From an uncultured Alphaproteobacteria bacterium (lineage in GTDB: Bacteria; Pseudomonadota; Alphaproteobacteria; Rhizobiales; Aestuariivirgaceae): a stretch of 32,494 nucleotides of DNA. The translations under genes and the position numbers were made by a program. The DNA lies in assembly GCA_945957365.1 (NCBI GenBank), contig CAMFKI010000040.1:1-32494 (forward strand). Direction: 5' to 3'. Below the pieces are notes generated by a model, which saw only the letters and a program-made list of their open reading frames with translations, ran no database searches and had not been told where the DNA came from. Of the stretch, positions 1 through 6,699 are shown piece after piece; positions within the stretch are counted from its first letter, which is position 1; every line of letters begins with the position of its first letter.

Positions 1-61
1 GAAGGGACTGACGCCGGCCAAGCCTCTGCACTGAAACAACATCAACGCCCGCGCCCCCATC

Positions 62-115
62 CCCTTCTCCCGTTGCGCAGCAATGGGAGAAGGTGCCCGA
101 CAGGGCGGATGAGGG
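62..115. repeat. Dispersed intergenic hairpin repeat, copy 1
   Basis: The arms CCTTCTCCC (63-71) and GGGAGAAGG (85-93) form a perfect 9-bp stem. They are followed by a conserved tail, tgcccgacagggcggatgag. A close copy with the same stem and tail lies at 32430-32482, and a third, shorter copy at 32264-32296. Such short palindromic units are common between genes in Hyphomicrobiales. It lies beyond the 3' end of the leftward SnoaL-like gene, so it may also help end that transcript, but there is no clear T-run. Confidence 0.7.
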
Positions 116-131
116 CCCCCTCGCCCCACGC

Positions 132-518
132 TCAGAACATCGTGTTCGCATTCGCCGAAGCCGCCGGCACAGCCTGCAGCACGTCCCAGTGTTCCACGAT
201 CTTGCCGTCCTCGTCGAAGCGGAAGAAATCCGCCACCGCCCATTGGGCAGGCTCCCGCGTGGCCCATGTCTGGTGCGAATGAATGGCCACGAGATCACCC
301 TCCGCCAGCACATGGCGAAACTCCGTGCGCCGCCCGGGAAAGGCCTTCGCCGCCTGCTCGAAATAATCGACAAACGCCTGCGCCCCATCCGCCACCCGCG
401 GATTGTGCTGGATATACTGCGCCCCGACATAAAGCCGCACGGCCTCCGCCGGCTGGCCCTGGTTGAACATCAGGTCATAGAAAGCCAAGGCATTCGCCTT
501 GTTGCGCTCAGCCGTCAT
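132..518 (-). CDS. SnoaL-like / NTF2-fold protein
   Basis: A 128-residue protein of the SnoaL-like (NTF2 fold) superfamily. Typical traits are the N-terminal helix (NKANALAFYDLMFNQGQP), the segment YIQHNPRVADGAQAF, and the C-terminal strands ending in KIVEHWDVLQ. Members are small cone-shaped alpha+beta barrels that act as cyclases, isomerases or ligand-binding proteins, and substrate cannot be told from sequence. I chose the ATG at 518 because the purine-rich GAGGAGGG lies just upstream. The frame stays open to 545 but that start has no ribosome-binding site. It stands alone, with a hairpin repeat on either side (62-115 and 602-626), and may be enzymatically inert like many family members. 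Confidence 0.8.
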   Translation of the reverse strand: MTAERNKANALAFYDLMFNQGQPAEAVRLYVGAQYIQHNPRVADGAQAFVDYFEQAAKAFPGRRTEFRHVLAEGDLVAIHSHQTWATREPAQWAVADFFRFDEDGKIVEHWDVLQAVPAASANANTMF

Positions 519-601
519 GCAGCCCTCCTCCGGTGTGAAACACATTGGCTAGAGCGAATTCCACAAGGCGACAAGCCGCACCCCGCACCACCCCCAAGGC
601 C

Positions 602-626
602 GTCATTCCGGCGAAAGCCGGAATCC
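602..626. repeat. GAAA-loop hairpin repeat, copy 1
   Basis: ATTCCGGC-GAAA-GCCGGAAT forms a perfect 8-bp stem closed by a GAAA tetraloop. A related element at 32331-32352 keeps the loop and the flanking GTCAT but has paired substitutions in both arms. This is a dispersed intergenic repeat of a kind abundant in alphaproteobacteria. It lies between the antitoxin gene and the SnoaL-like gene. Confidence 0.7.
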
Positions 627-651
627 AGCTGTGCCGACCACACGCCCAACT

Positions 652-687
652 TCAATAGAGATACCCGCACTGCGCAATCTGCAGCAC
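652..687 (-). pseudogene. Possible 3' remnant of a yoeB toxin gene
   Basis: Directly after the antitoxin stop codon, the leftward frame reads VLQIAQCGYLY and then a TGA stop. YoeB-family toxins end in a conserved segment of the form LxIxQCRYHY followed by stop, and this tail matches it apart from G for R and L for H. It sits on the correct strand and side of a yefM-like gene. The rest of the toxin (about 70 codons) is absent, so I read it as the scar of an internal deletion. The match is short, and chance cannot be excluded. Confidence 0.4.
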
Positions 688-688
688 G

Positions 689-931
689 CTAGCGCTCTGT
701 GCCGCCGCGCTTGTCGAGTTCATCGACTGCCGCCTTGAGCCGCTTAGCATTGGTCTGGCTCCGTAGCAGGTCAAGCGTCTCCTCCCAGGAGGTAAATTCA
801 TCCAGCGACATCAGCACCGCCACTGGCTTCCCACGTTCGCGTGTGATGATCACGGGCTCGCGGTCCTCAACGACCTTGTCGAGGGCGGAGGCAATACTCT
901 TACAGAATTCAGAACAGGAGATGCTGCGCAT
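689..931 (-). CDS. Orphan YefM/Phd-family antitoxin
   Basis: An 80-residue antitoxin of the Phd/YefM family. The N-terminus (MRSISCSEF) and the core segments PVIITRERGKPVAVLMSLDE and TNAKRLKAAVDELD follow the YefM pattern: an N-terminal DNA-binding dimer domain, then a C-terminal helix that wraps the toxin. In intact systems the antitoxin overlaps a YoeB-type RNase gene. Here the frame stops at GTER, where YefM proteins normally run on a few residues, and no toxin follows, only the possible 3' scrap at 652-687. The protein may still bind DNA, or could neutralise a related toxin encoded elsewhere. The ATG at 931 has only a weak ribosome-binding site. Confidence 0.85.
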   Translation of the reverse strand: MRSISCSEFCKSIASALDKVVEDREPVIITRERGKPVAVLMSLDEFTSWEETLDLLRSQTNAKRLKAAVDELDKRGGTER

Positions 932-1164
932 TCGCTCATTGACCCCATATGCTCAACGGACCTCAAATGGGATTCTTCAGGGCATACCACTGACGTTGCA
1001 ACAACATAATAGACTCAATTCGGCTCGGGTGGGGGGATCGGGTCAGCTCGGGGAAAATATCGATTTCACCGTGGTGAGTGGCGACTGTGAGCAATTTACC
1101 CACGGTTTGAGGATGCTAACATCCAAGAGTTTCAGTGCGTCGCCCATTTCAAAGAGGACTCCGC

Positions 1165-1815
1165 ATGAGAGTCTACCACTTCGTAAACGCGGACTACGGT
1201 CTAGCAGATATCTCTTGTCGTCGCCTCAAGGTATCAAACCTCAATGACCTTAATGACCCATTCGAACTTCTCCCTGCATGCGATGAAGAAGATCTCTCAG
1301 CGTTCACGAGAACGAAGGAGGAGATGGCAAAGACGAGCGCAATTCTCTGCTTTAGCGCCAACTGGGACAACCCGGTCCAGTGGGCGCACTACGGTGACCG
1401 GCACAAGGGTGTATGTTTAGGCTTCGACGTGACTGACGGCTATCTCCTGCCGATAAACTATAGCAACTGTAGGCATTGGTTCGTTCGAAGGGATTTCTTC
1501 GACAAAAGCTCAGAGCAGCAACAACATTGGATGAAAACGCTGCTCTATACCAAGTATCTGCATTGGCAGTATGAAGATGAGTACCGCGTGTGGCTTGAGC
1601 TTTCGACTTGCACCAAGGAGAGTTTCTTAGGCCGGGAAATGTTTTTTCAGAGCTTTTCCGATCACTTGGTACTTCGAGAGGTTGTGATTGGTGCGCGCTC
1701 TTGTCTGACGCGCGAACAAGTTTCCAAGGCACTTGGTGGACACACCGTTGGGGTCGAAGTGTTCCGCGCATCACCTTCAAATACTGAATTCAAAATGCTT
1801 AAAATTCTTACTTGA
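1165..1815 (+). CDS. DUF2971 domain protein
   Basis: A 216-residue protein of the DUF2971 family, whose biochemical role is unknown. Family traits visible here are the N-terminal YHFVNADYGLADI, the segment LKVSNLNDLNDPFEL, the core CFSANWDNPVQWAHYGDRHK followed by GVCLGFDV, and a later KYLHWQYEDEYRVW. The ATG at 1165 follows AAGAGG at 1152-1157, so this start is preferred to the upstream ATG at 1135. The gene is clearly AT-richer than its neighbours and uses codons such as AAA, TTT and TTA that are rare around it, which suggests recent acquisition. DUF2971 genes often sit in variable parts of genomes. Here it lies beside a decayed toxin-antitoxin locus, which fits that picture. Confidence 0.85.
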   Translation: MRVYHFVNADYGLADISCRRLKVSNLNDLNDPFELLPACDEEDLSAFTRTKEEMAKTSAILCFSANWDNPVQWAHYGDRHKGVCLGFDVTDGYLLPINYSNCRHWFVRRDFFDKSSEQQQHWMKTLLYTKYLHWQYEDEYRVWLELSTCTKESFLGREMFFQSFSDHLVLREVVIGARSCLTREQVSKALGGHTVGVEVFRASPSNTEFKMLKILT

Positions 1816-2281
1816 CTTTCTTCCTACTCTATGCTACATATCCTCCCACGGCTGTTCCAGGAGGAGGGGGCGATGTCGACAGCGTCTCGAAATCGGGGAA
1901 TGGCCGGCGGCACCTGCGGCGGAGGCCCTACGCAAGCTTCCGTCCCGGGCGCGACGGGCGGGACCCGGGGGCATTACGACCTCCGCGCCTCAGGCAACGC
2001 AACATGTTCCTCCGGAACAGACCGCAAGCGCCTGCCCCGAGCGACAAACGCCGCGCCGCCGCGCAAGCGGGCCGGGGCTGGCCTCGAGAGGGGGGCCTGT
2101 CCGGCCCTTCCCGCCACTCCGGTGCAACGGGCGCATCGCGCCATTTTCCCAATTGGATTGCGTGAGCGCCCGGTCCGGCACTCCCTTCCTCCGCCGCGCC
2201 TGAGCGCTCGCGGGGCCAGGCCCCGCGGGCGCCCGCCGCCGTGACGGCTTTCACCCACATTCATCAGAACATGGAGGTCAC
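1816..2281. other. Stretch without a convincing gene
   Basis: Several frames are open because the DNA is very GC-rich, but none gives a protein that I recognise or that has normal composition. The best candidate is a rightward frame from the ATG at 1873 to 2244 (123 codons). It follows a strong AGGAGG at 1859-1864 but encodes an Arg/Gly/Pro/Ala-rich, low-complexity product. A second rightward frame through the same DNA has helix-like stretches such as AAEALRKLPSRARR, so a frameshifted old gene is possible. A perfect 9-bp inverted repeat with one central base lies at 2209-2227. Confidence 0.5.
2209..2227. repeat. Perfect GC-rich inverted repeat
   Basis: CGCGGGGCC, one central A, then GGCCCCGCG: nine perfectly paired bases on each side. 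It lies about 55 bp upstream of the ATG at 2282. With almost no loop it is more likely a cruciform or protein site than a classic terminator, and no T-run follows. Its role is unknown. Confidence 0.5.
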
Positions 2282-2653
2282 ATGCCGAACTCCGCATGGA
2301 TCGAACGCGAGGAACGCCTGCCGCGTTGCCCGCTGCCCCGCTGCCGGCGCGCCGGCACCTGCCTTCACCCCGACGACAAGGACCCCTGCCGCCGCCTGTA
2401 CGTGACGCGCGACGCCTTCTACCGGGCGCTGGCCCGCAAGATCGACCGGCTGCGTGAGGAGGTGCTCGCCCGCCGCCCGCCGGGCATGGTGGTGGAGGTG
2501 GCCGAGCCCGGAAGCCCGGAGTTCGAGCGGCGCATGAAATTCCTCTACGACTTGCTGCGCGCCGCCGACCAGGCCGACTCCAAGCGCGAAATGGCGGAGA
2601 TCGCCGCCCGCAAGAAGCAAGGGGAAAAGCCCGCCAGCGCCGGGGGCGCGTGA
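2282..2653 (+). CDS. Small hypothetical protein with N-terminal Cys motif
   Basis: A 123-residue protein I cannot assign to a named family. Four cysteines near the N-terminus (residues 16, 21, 27 and 36, pattern C-x4-C-x5-C-x8-C, within CPLPRCRRAGTC and DKDPC) could bind a metal such as zinc. A charged helical middle follows (YRALARKIDRLREEVLARR), then a second helix (FERRMKFLYDLLRAADQAD) and a basic tail. The start is supported by GGAGG five bases before the ATG. Codon use is normal for the host, unlike the DUF2971 gene upstream. It is convergent with the next gene, with a GC-rich hairpin between them. The gene looks real; the function is unknown. Confidence 0.65.
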   Translation: MPNSAWIEREERLPRCPLPRCRRAGTCLHPDDKDPCRRLYVTRDAFYRALARKIDRLREEVLARRPPGMVVEVAEPGSPEFERRMKFLYDLLRAADQADSKREMAEIAARKKQGEKPASAGGA

Positions 2654-2678
2654 CGGGCTTCCCTTCAAGACAGGCGGC

Positions 2679-2703
2679 GGGGCGGGTGCCGGCACCCTGC
2701 CCC
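2679..2703. terminator. Hairpin between convergent genes
   Basis: GGGGCGGGTGCC pairs with GGCACCCTGCCCC as an almost perfect palindrome with a one-base bulge. It sits in the 62-bp gap between the Cys-motif gene (+) and the PRC-barrel gene (-), where a bidirectional terminator would be expected. There is no T-run, so the call rests on position and stem strength. Confidence 0.45.
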
Positions 2704-2715
2704 CGGCGCCATGGG

Positions 2716-3387
2716 TTACTGCTGGGTGTTGGTCTTGTTCACGCAGGCCGGATCGGAGGCGTTGGCCGCCAGCGAGCAGTCCACGGTGGCGCCGTTGTTG
2801 GCCGGCGCCGGCACGGGGGCCGTGGTCGAGCCCGTGGTGTCGGTGGTCGTGCCGTTCATCTGCGTGGCATAGCGGCGGTTGCTCTTGTCATAGCTCGGCG
2901 CGCTGTTCAGCGCTTCCTTGGTGGTCTGCACCACGAGGCGCTTGTTGTCGCCGTCCTGCACCATCTGCACGGCGTTGGTGTTCACCGCCACGTCCTTCTC
3001 GCCGATGCCGAGGAAGCCGCCGACGCCGAGGATCACGGCCTGGATCTGGCCATCCTGCGAGATGATCAGGTCGTTGACGTCGCCGATGTTGTTGCCGGCC
3101 TGGTCGTAGACCGTCTTGCCGATGTAGTCGTTGGCGCTCATCACCTGGGCGTTGTTCAGGCGGTCGGCCGGAACGATCAGGTCGCCCATCGTGGTGGCGC
3201 TCTGCGTGGCCGTGGTGGTCTGGGCGTTCTGGTTCGTGGTGGTCGTGGCGCCGGTGGTGGTGTTCTGCTGGGTCATGCAGGCCGGGTCGTTCTTGTTCGC
3301 CTGCTGGGTGCAGTCGACGGCGGCATGGGCCGGCGTGAAGGCGAGAATCGACAGCGCTGTGCTCAGCGCGAGAACGTGCATCTTCAT
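2716..3387 (-). CDS. Exported PRC-barrel domain protein
   Basis: A 223-residue secreted protein. Residues 1-23 form a signal peptide with cleavage expected after AHA. Residues about 84-155 form a PRC-barrel domain (DYIGKTVYDQAGNNIGDVND, then AVILGVGGFLGIGEKDVAV), a small beta-barrel found in photosynthetic reaction-centre H subunits and in many exported alphaproteobacterial proteins. Thr/Gln/Asn-rich low-complexity linkers lie on both sides. The same 14-residue cysteine motif, VDC-x3-AN-x2-DPAC, appears just after the signal peptide (24-37) and near the C-terminus (202-215). The ATG at 3387 was chosen because it starts the signal peptide and follows AGGGAA. Likely periplasmic or envelope-associated; its binding partner is unknown. 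Confidence 0.85.
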   Translation of the reverse strand: MKMHVLALSTALSILAFTPAHAAVDCTQQANKNDPACMTQQNTTTGATTTTNQNAQTTTATQSATTMGDLIVPADRLNNAQVMSANDYIGKTVYDQAGNNIGDVNDLIISQDGQIQAVILGVGGFLGIGEKDVAVNTNAVQMVQDGDNKRLVVQTTKEALNSAPSYDKSNRRYATQMNGTTTDTTGSTTAPVPAPANNGATVDCSLAANASDPACVNKTNTQQ

Positions 3388-3543
3388 GGTGTTGTTCCCT
3401 GTTCTGTTAATGAACTCTGCGGCAGCGGTCGCATGCCTCGCGGAGAAAATGCCGCGTCGGCACATTGGTTCCGCGCTAAGCCGAACAGTTCACGAGGCGC
3501 GTTTGCGGCGTTTGTCGAGGTTGCAGTCAGGGAGGATGAGGCG

Positions 3544-4029
3544 TCAGGCGGTGGTGATGCGCAGCTTCCGGTCGCGCGCCCGGAGGATGTACCACACCAT
3601 GACGACGCCGAAGCCCTTCGACACCATCTCGGTCATGAAGGCGGCAGGCGTCAGGTAGCCGGCGAGATACTGGAAGGCCAGCGTGTCGAGCGGCACGGCG
3701 ATCATCGCCGAGATCAGGATGCGTTGCGACAGGGGCTTCCTGAGGAAGGAATAGACGCCCCAGTCCGCCGTCTCCGACAGGGTGAAGGCGGTGATCGAGG
3801 CCAGTGCGATCGCGGGGTCCACCATGAACCAGGTGAGCACGCCCGCCACCGCGGTGGCGAAGAGGATGTAGTGGCCGATCTCGCGCTGCGCATAGTCGCG
3901 CAGCACGAAGATGAAACCGACCACCACGTTGGCGAGATAGAGGTCACCCAGCGGCGTGTGCCACGGCGCGATCGCCGTGAACATCCAGTTCACGGCGACG
4001 ATGGCGATGACGTAGAGGGCGACCCACAT
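3544..4029 (-). CDS. VUT family transporter (queuosine-precursor type)
   Basis: A 161-residue integral membrane protein of the VUT (YhhQ/DUF165) family, with about five hydrophobic segments. Family markers are GDLYLANVVVGFIFVLRDY near residue 30, the central SETADWGVYSFLRKPLSQRI, and a polar C-terminus (LRARDRKLRITTA). Larger homologues such as E. coli YhhQ import queuosine precursors (preQ0/preQ1) for tRNA modification. This short version lacks part of the usual N-terminal region, as many proteobacterial copies do. The gene follows ndk on the same strand with an 18-bp gap, so the two are probably co-transcribed. Substrate is inferred from the family only. Confidence 0.8.
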   Translation of the reverse strand: MWVALYVIAIVAVNWMFTAIAPWHTPLGDLYLANVVVGFIFVLRDYAQREIGHYILFATAVAGVLTWFMVDPAIALASITAFTLSETADWGVYSFLRKPLSQRILISAMIAVPLDTLAFQYLAGYLTPAAFMTEMVSKGFGVVMVWYILRARDRKLRITTA

Positions 4030-4047
4030 GTGCTTCGTCTTTCCGGC

Positions 4048-4470
4048 TTAGCCGACGATCTCTTCGGGCTTGAACACCTGGGCGATCTCGATCTTGGCGT
4101 TCTCGGCCGAGTCCGAACCGTGCACCGAATTGGCCTCGATCGACTCGGCGAATTCCTTGCGGATGGTGCCGGGGGCGGCGTTGGCCGGGTTGGTGGCGCC
4201 CATCACTTCGCGGTACTTGGCCACCGCGTTCTCGCCCTCGAGCACCTGCACGACGACGGGACCCGAGATCATGAAGGCGACGAGGTCGTTGAAGAAGGGG
4301 CGCTCCTTGTGGACGGCGTAGAAGGCCTCGGCGTCGGCCTTGGCCCACTTGACGCGCTTCTGGCCGACGATGCGGAGACCGGCGCCCTCGATCTTGGCGT
4401 TGATGGCGCCCGTCAGGTTGCGGCGGGTCGCGTCCGGCTTGATGATCGAGAAGGTGCGTTCGATGGCCAT
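4048..4470 (-). CDS. ndk: Nucleoside diphosphate kinase
   Basis: A 140-residue cytoplasmic enzyme that transfers the gamma-phosphate of ATP to nucleoside diphosphates through a phosphohistidine intermediate. It starts with the typical MAIERTFSIIKPDATRR, contains RPFFNDLVAFMISGPVV, and carries the active-site histidine in NSVHGSDS (His117). Length and order match bacterial Ndk closely and no key residue is missing. It lies 18 bp upstream of the VUT transporter gene on the same strand. A strong hairpin at 4507-4531 separates it from the OmpA-family gene upstream, so it probably has its own promoter. Confidence 0.97.
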   Translation of the reverse strand: MAIERTFSIIKPDATRRNLTGAINAKIEGAGLRIVGQKRVKWAKADAEAFYAVHKERPFFNDLVAFMISGPVVVQVLEGENAVAKYREVMGATNPANAAPGTIRKEFAESIEANSVHGSDSAENAKIEIAQVFKPEEIVG

Positions 4471-4506
4471 GAAGTCCTCGTTATGTGCTTGGCTTATGAA
4501 AGGGAT

Positions 4507-4531
4507 CGGGCCGCCGTATAGCGGCGGCCCG
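4507..4531 (-). terminator. Terminator-like hairpin after the OmpA-family gene
   Basis: CGGGCCGCCG and CGGCGGCCCG form a perfect 10-bp stem with a 5-base loop. Read leftward, it is followed by ATCCCTTTC, a weak T-containing tail. It lies 30 bp beyond the stop codon of the OmpA-family gene and before ndk, the right position to end that transcript. Confidence 0.6.
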
Positions 4532-4560
4532 GCGTCATGGCAAGCTCCGGTTCCGGGGCG

Positions 4561-6561
4561 CTAGTTGGCCTGCCCCAGCAGGGGGGTGATGCGCGACAGC
4601 GACACCCGGCGGTTCTCGGCCTCCGGCTGGTCCGTCGGGATCTTCAGGTAGCGTTCGCCCAGCCCCACGGTCTTGAGGTTTTCGGCCGGGATCACGTAAT
4701 AGGTGACCAGGGCCTGCTTCACCGCCATGGCGCGCTGCCGCGACAGCACCAGGTTGGCCTGGTCGGAGCCGACCGCATCGGTATGGCCCTCGATCAGGAA
4801 GATCTCGTCCGGGTGGCGGGCCAGGATCTTCTCGAGCACGGTGGCGATGCGGTCGAGCTTGTCGATCTCCTCCTCGCGCAGGAAGCCCTCGCCGAAGCCG
4901 AAGTGCACGGTGTCGATCTCGATCCGCGCCACCGAGTCGCGCACCTGCGGGTAGCGTTCGATGTCGTCGAGGGTATAGCGCCGGTCGATGGCGCGGCGCG
5001 GCGGGGCGGCCAGCACGCCGGCGATCTCGTCATCCTCGGCCTCCGCCGCGAAAACGTCGTCCGGCACGTCGTAGCCCGGCTCGTAGCGGTCCTGGACGTC
5101 GTAGTTGAACGGCATGTCGCCGGCGCGCAGTTCGGCCTCGCGCTGGCGGCGCTCGGCGATCATGCGGGCCCGCAGGTAGCGCCGGTCGTCGTCCATCTGG
5201 CGCTGCCACATCATGCGCTGCTGCGCGTCGTAGCGGTCGTCCGACACCACGTCGCGGTAGACGTCGATGCGGCGGACCAGCTCCCGGTCGTCGAGCTGCT
5301 GCGGCGGACGGCGGTCCTGCAGGACGATGTGGATGTCGGCGTTGACCCCGCCGCCATTGCCGTTGTTGCCATTGCCGTTGTTGCCATTGCCATTGCCGCC
5401 GTAACCGTTGCCGCCATTGCCGGCGTGCTGCTGGCCCTGGCCCGGCTGCTGGCCCTGCTGGGGGGGCTGCCCCTGGCCCGGCAGCTGGCCCTGCGGCGGC
5501 GGCAGATTCTCGTCGACCGCCACCTGGTTGCGCAGCACCAGCCGCTCGCGGTCGAGCTGCTGGCGCAGCGCCTCGCGGGTCTGCGGGCTGAGCTTGTCGG
5601 AGGCCAGCAGGTCACGGATGTCGGAGAGCCGCTTGCGCAGCTGCTTGCGCTTCATCGCCTGCACGTCGGCATGGTCGTTCAGGAAGGCCTGGGCCTGGCG
5701 CTCCAGCGCGGGGTCGACGGCGCCCGGCGGCTGCTGCTGGGCCTGCCCCGCCGGCGGCTGCTGGGGCGGCGGCGGCTGGGTCTGCTGCGGCTGGGGCGGA
5801 TTGGTCTGCCCCTGCGGCGGCTGACCGTTGCCGCCCGCCATCGCCGCGCGGCCATCGCGGATCACGTTGCGCAGCGCGTCGCGCTGGGCGGGCGACAGGT
5901 CGCCCACCTGGGAAAGCTGCATGGCGCGCTGCAGCTGCTGGCGCAGCGCGTCACGGCTCAGCTGGCCCGCCGGCCTGACCGACTGCAGGAAGGCGGCCGC
6001 CTCGGCCGAACCCTGGGGGGCGGCAGGTTGCTGAGCCTGTTCGGGCTGCGCCACCGGCGGCTGACCGGGCTGGGCGTCCTGCACCTGGTTCTTGTGCTTG
6101 CGGTGCTTCTGGTCCTGCTGCTGCTCGTCCTGGGTCTGCTGGGGCTGCTGCTGGTCATCCTGCGGCTGATATGGCGGCAGCGGCGGATTTTCGATCTGCG
6201 GCGGCTGCTTGCGGGCCTGGGGCTCGGCGCTCTGCTGGCCGCCGCCCTGCTGGCGCTGTGCCAGTTCCTGCTGCATCTGGCCGATCTGCTGCTGCAGGGC
6301 CTGGGCAAGGTCGGGCGGCAGTCCCGGCGCCTGGCTCAGGCTCTGCGCCCGATTGAGGCGTTGCTGCAGGCGCCCGGCATCCATCCCGGAAACATCCTGC
6401 CCGTTGGACAGGAATTTCCGCACCGCCTTCACCTGCTGCGACGGGTCCTCGGCCTGCGCCACCTGCAGCGGTGCGCTCACGCCGGCACCGGCGAAAGCCG
6501 TACCGGCCGCCGAAAATGCCGCCAGCGCCACGAGGCTGGCCTTGATGGGAAAAAACGTCAT
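4561..6561 (-). CDS. OmpA-family outer-membrane/peptidoglycan-binding protein
   Basis: A 666-residue exported protein. Residues 1-25 are a signal peptide (MTFFPIKASLVALAAFSAAG start). The C-terminal 120 residues are an OmpA-like domain with the peptidoglycan-binding segment IEGHTDAVGSDQANLVLSRQ and RAMAVKQAL. The middle is rich in Pro, Gln and Gly and contains four copies of a helical unit of about 50 residues (about 50-104, 190-242, 292-345, 414-466), and an Asn-Gly tract at 381-405. This layout suggests a long spacer tethering the outer envelope to the cell wall. The ATG at 6561 was chosen because it begins the signal peptide and has GGAG upstream. No transmembrane beta-barrel is evident. 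The exact role is unknown. Confidence 0.9.
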   Translation of the reverse strand: MTFFPIKASLVALAAFSAAGTAFAGAGVSAPLQVAQAEDPSQQVKAVRKFLSNGQDVSGMDAGRLQQRLNRAQSLSQAPGLPPDLAQALQQQIGQMQQELAQRQQGGGQQSAEPQARKQPPQIENPPLPPYQPQDDQQQPQQTQDEQQQDQKHRKHKNQVQDAQPGQPPVAQPEQAQQPAAPQGSAEAAAFLQSVRPAGQLSRDALRQQLQRAMQLSQVGDLSPAQRDALRNVIRDGRAAMAGGNGQPPQGQTNPPQPQQTQPPPPQQPPAGQAQQQPPGAVDPALERQAQAFLNDHADVQAMKRKQLRKRLSDIRDLLASDKLSPQTREALRQQLDRERLVLRNQVAVDENLPPPQGQLPGQGQPPQQGQQPGQGQQHAGNGGNGYGGNGNGNNGNGNNGNGGGVNADIHIVLQDRRPPQQLDDRELVRRIDVYRDVVSDDRYDAQQRMMWQRQMDDDRRYLRARMIAERRQREAELRAGDMPFNYDVQDRYEPGYDVPDDVFAAEAEDDEIAGVLAAPPRRAIDRRYTLDDIERYPQVRDSVARIEIDTVHFGFGEGFLREEEIDKLDRIATVLEKILARHPDEIFLIEGHTDAVGSDQANLVLSRQRAMAVKQALVTYYVIPAENLKTVGLGERYLKIPTDQPEAENRRVSLSRITPLLGQAN
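5345..5425. repeat. Short tandem repeat encoding Asn-Gly
   Basis: A run of closely related units (ttgccgttgttgccattgcc type) within the OmpA-family gene encodes the Gly-Asn tract at residues 381-405. All units are multiples of three bases, so changes in copy number would lengthen or shorten the linker without breaking the frame. Confidence 0.7.
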
Positions 6562-6699
6562 CCGGTCACTCCGCTCCGATTGCAAGATCGTGCCAACGCA
6601 CAACCTCTCTGCACAGTTCCGATGATGGCGATGCGGCATGGCCAAAGTGAGGGCCGATTGCGGTTCCCCCGCCACAAGCCTGAACCCCGGATGAACGGG

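Noticed and set aside
1860..2160. Possible permuted tmRNA (GGGGGCGATGTCGACAGC start)
   Set aside because: No alphaproteobacterial tag sequence (ANDN-type) and no tRNA-like T-arm or acceptor end were found.
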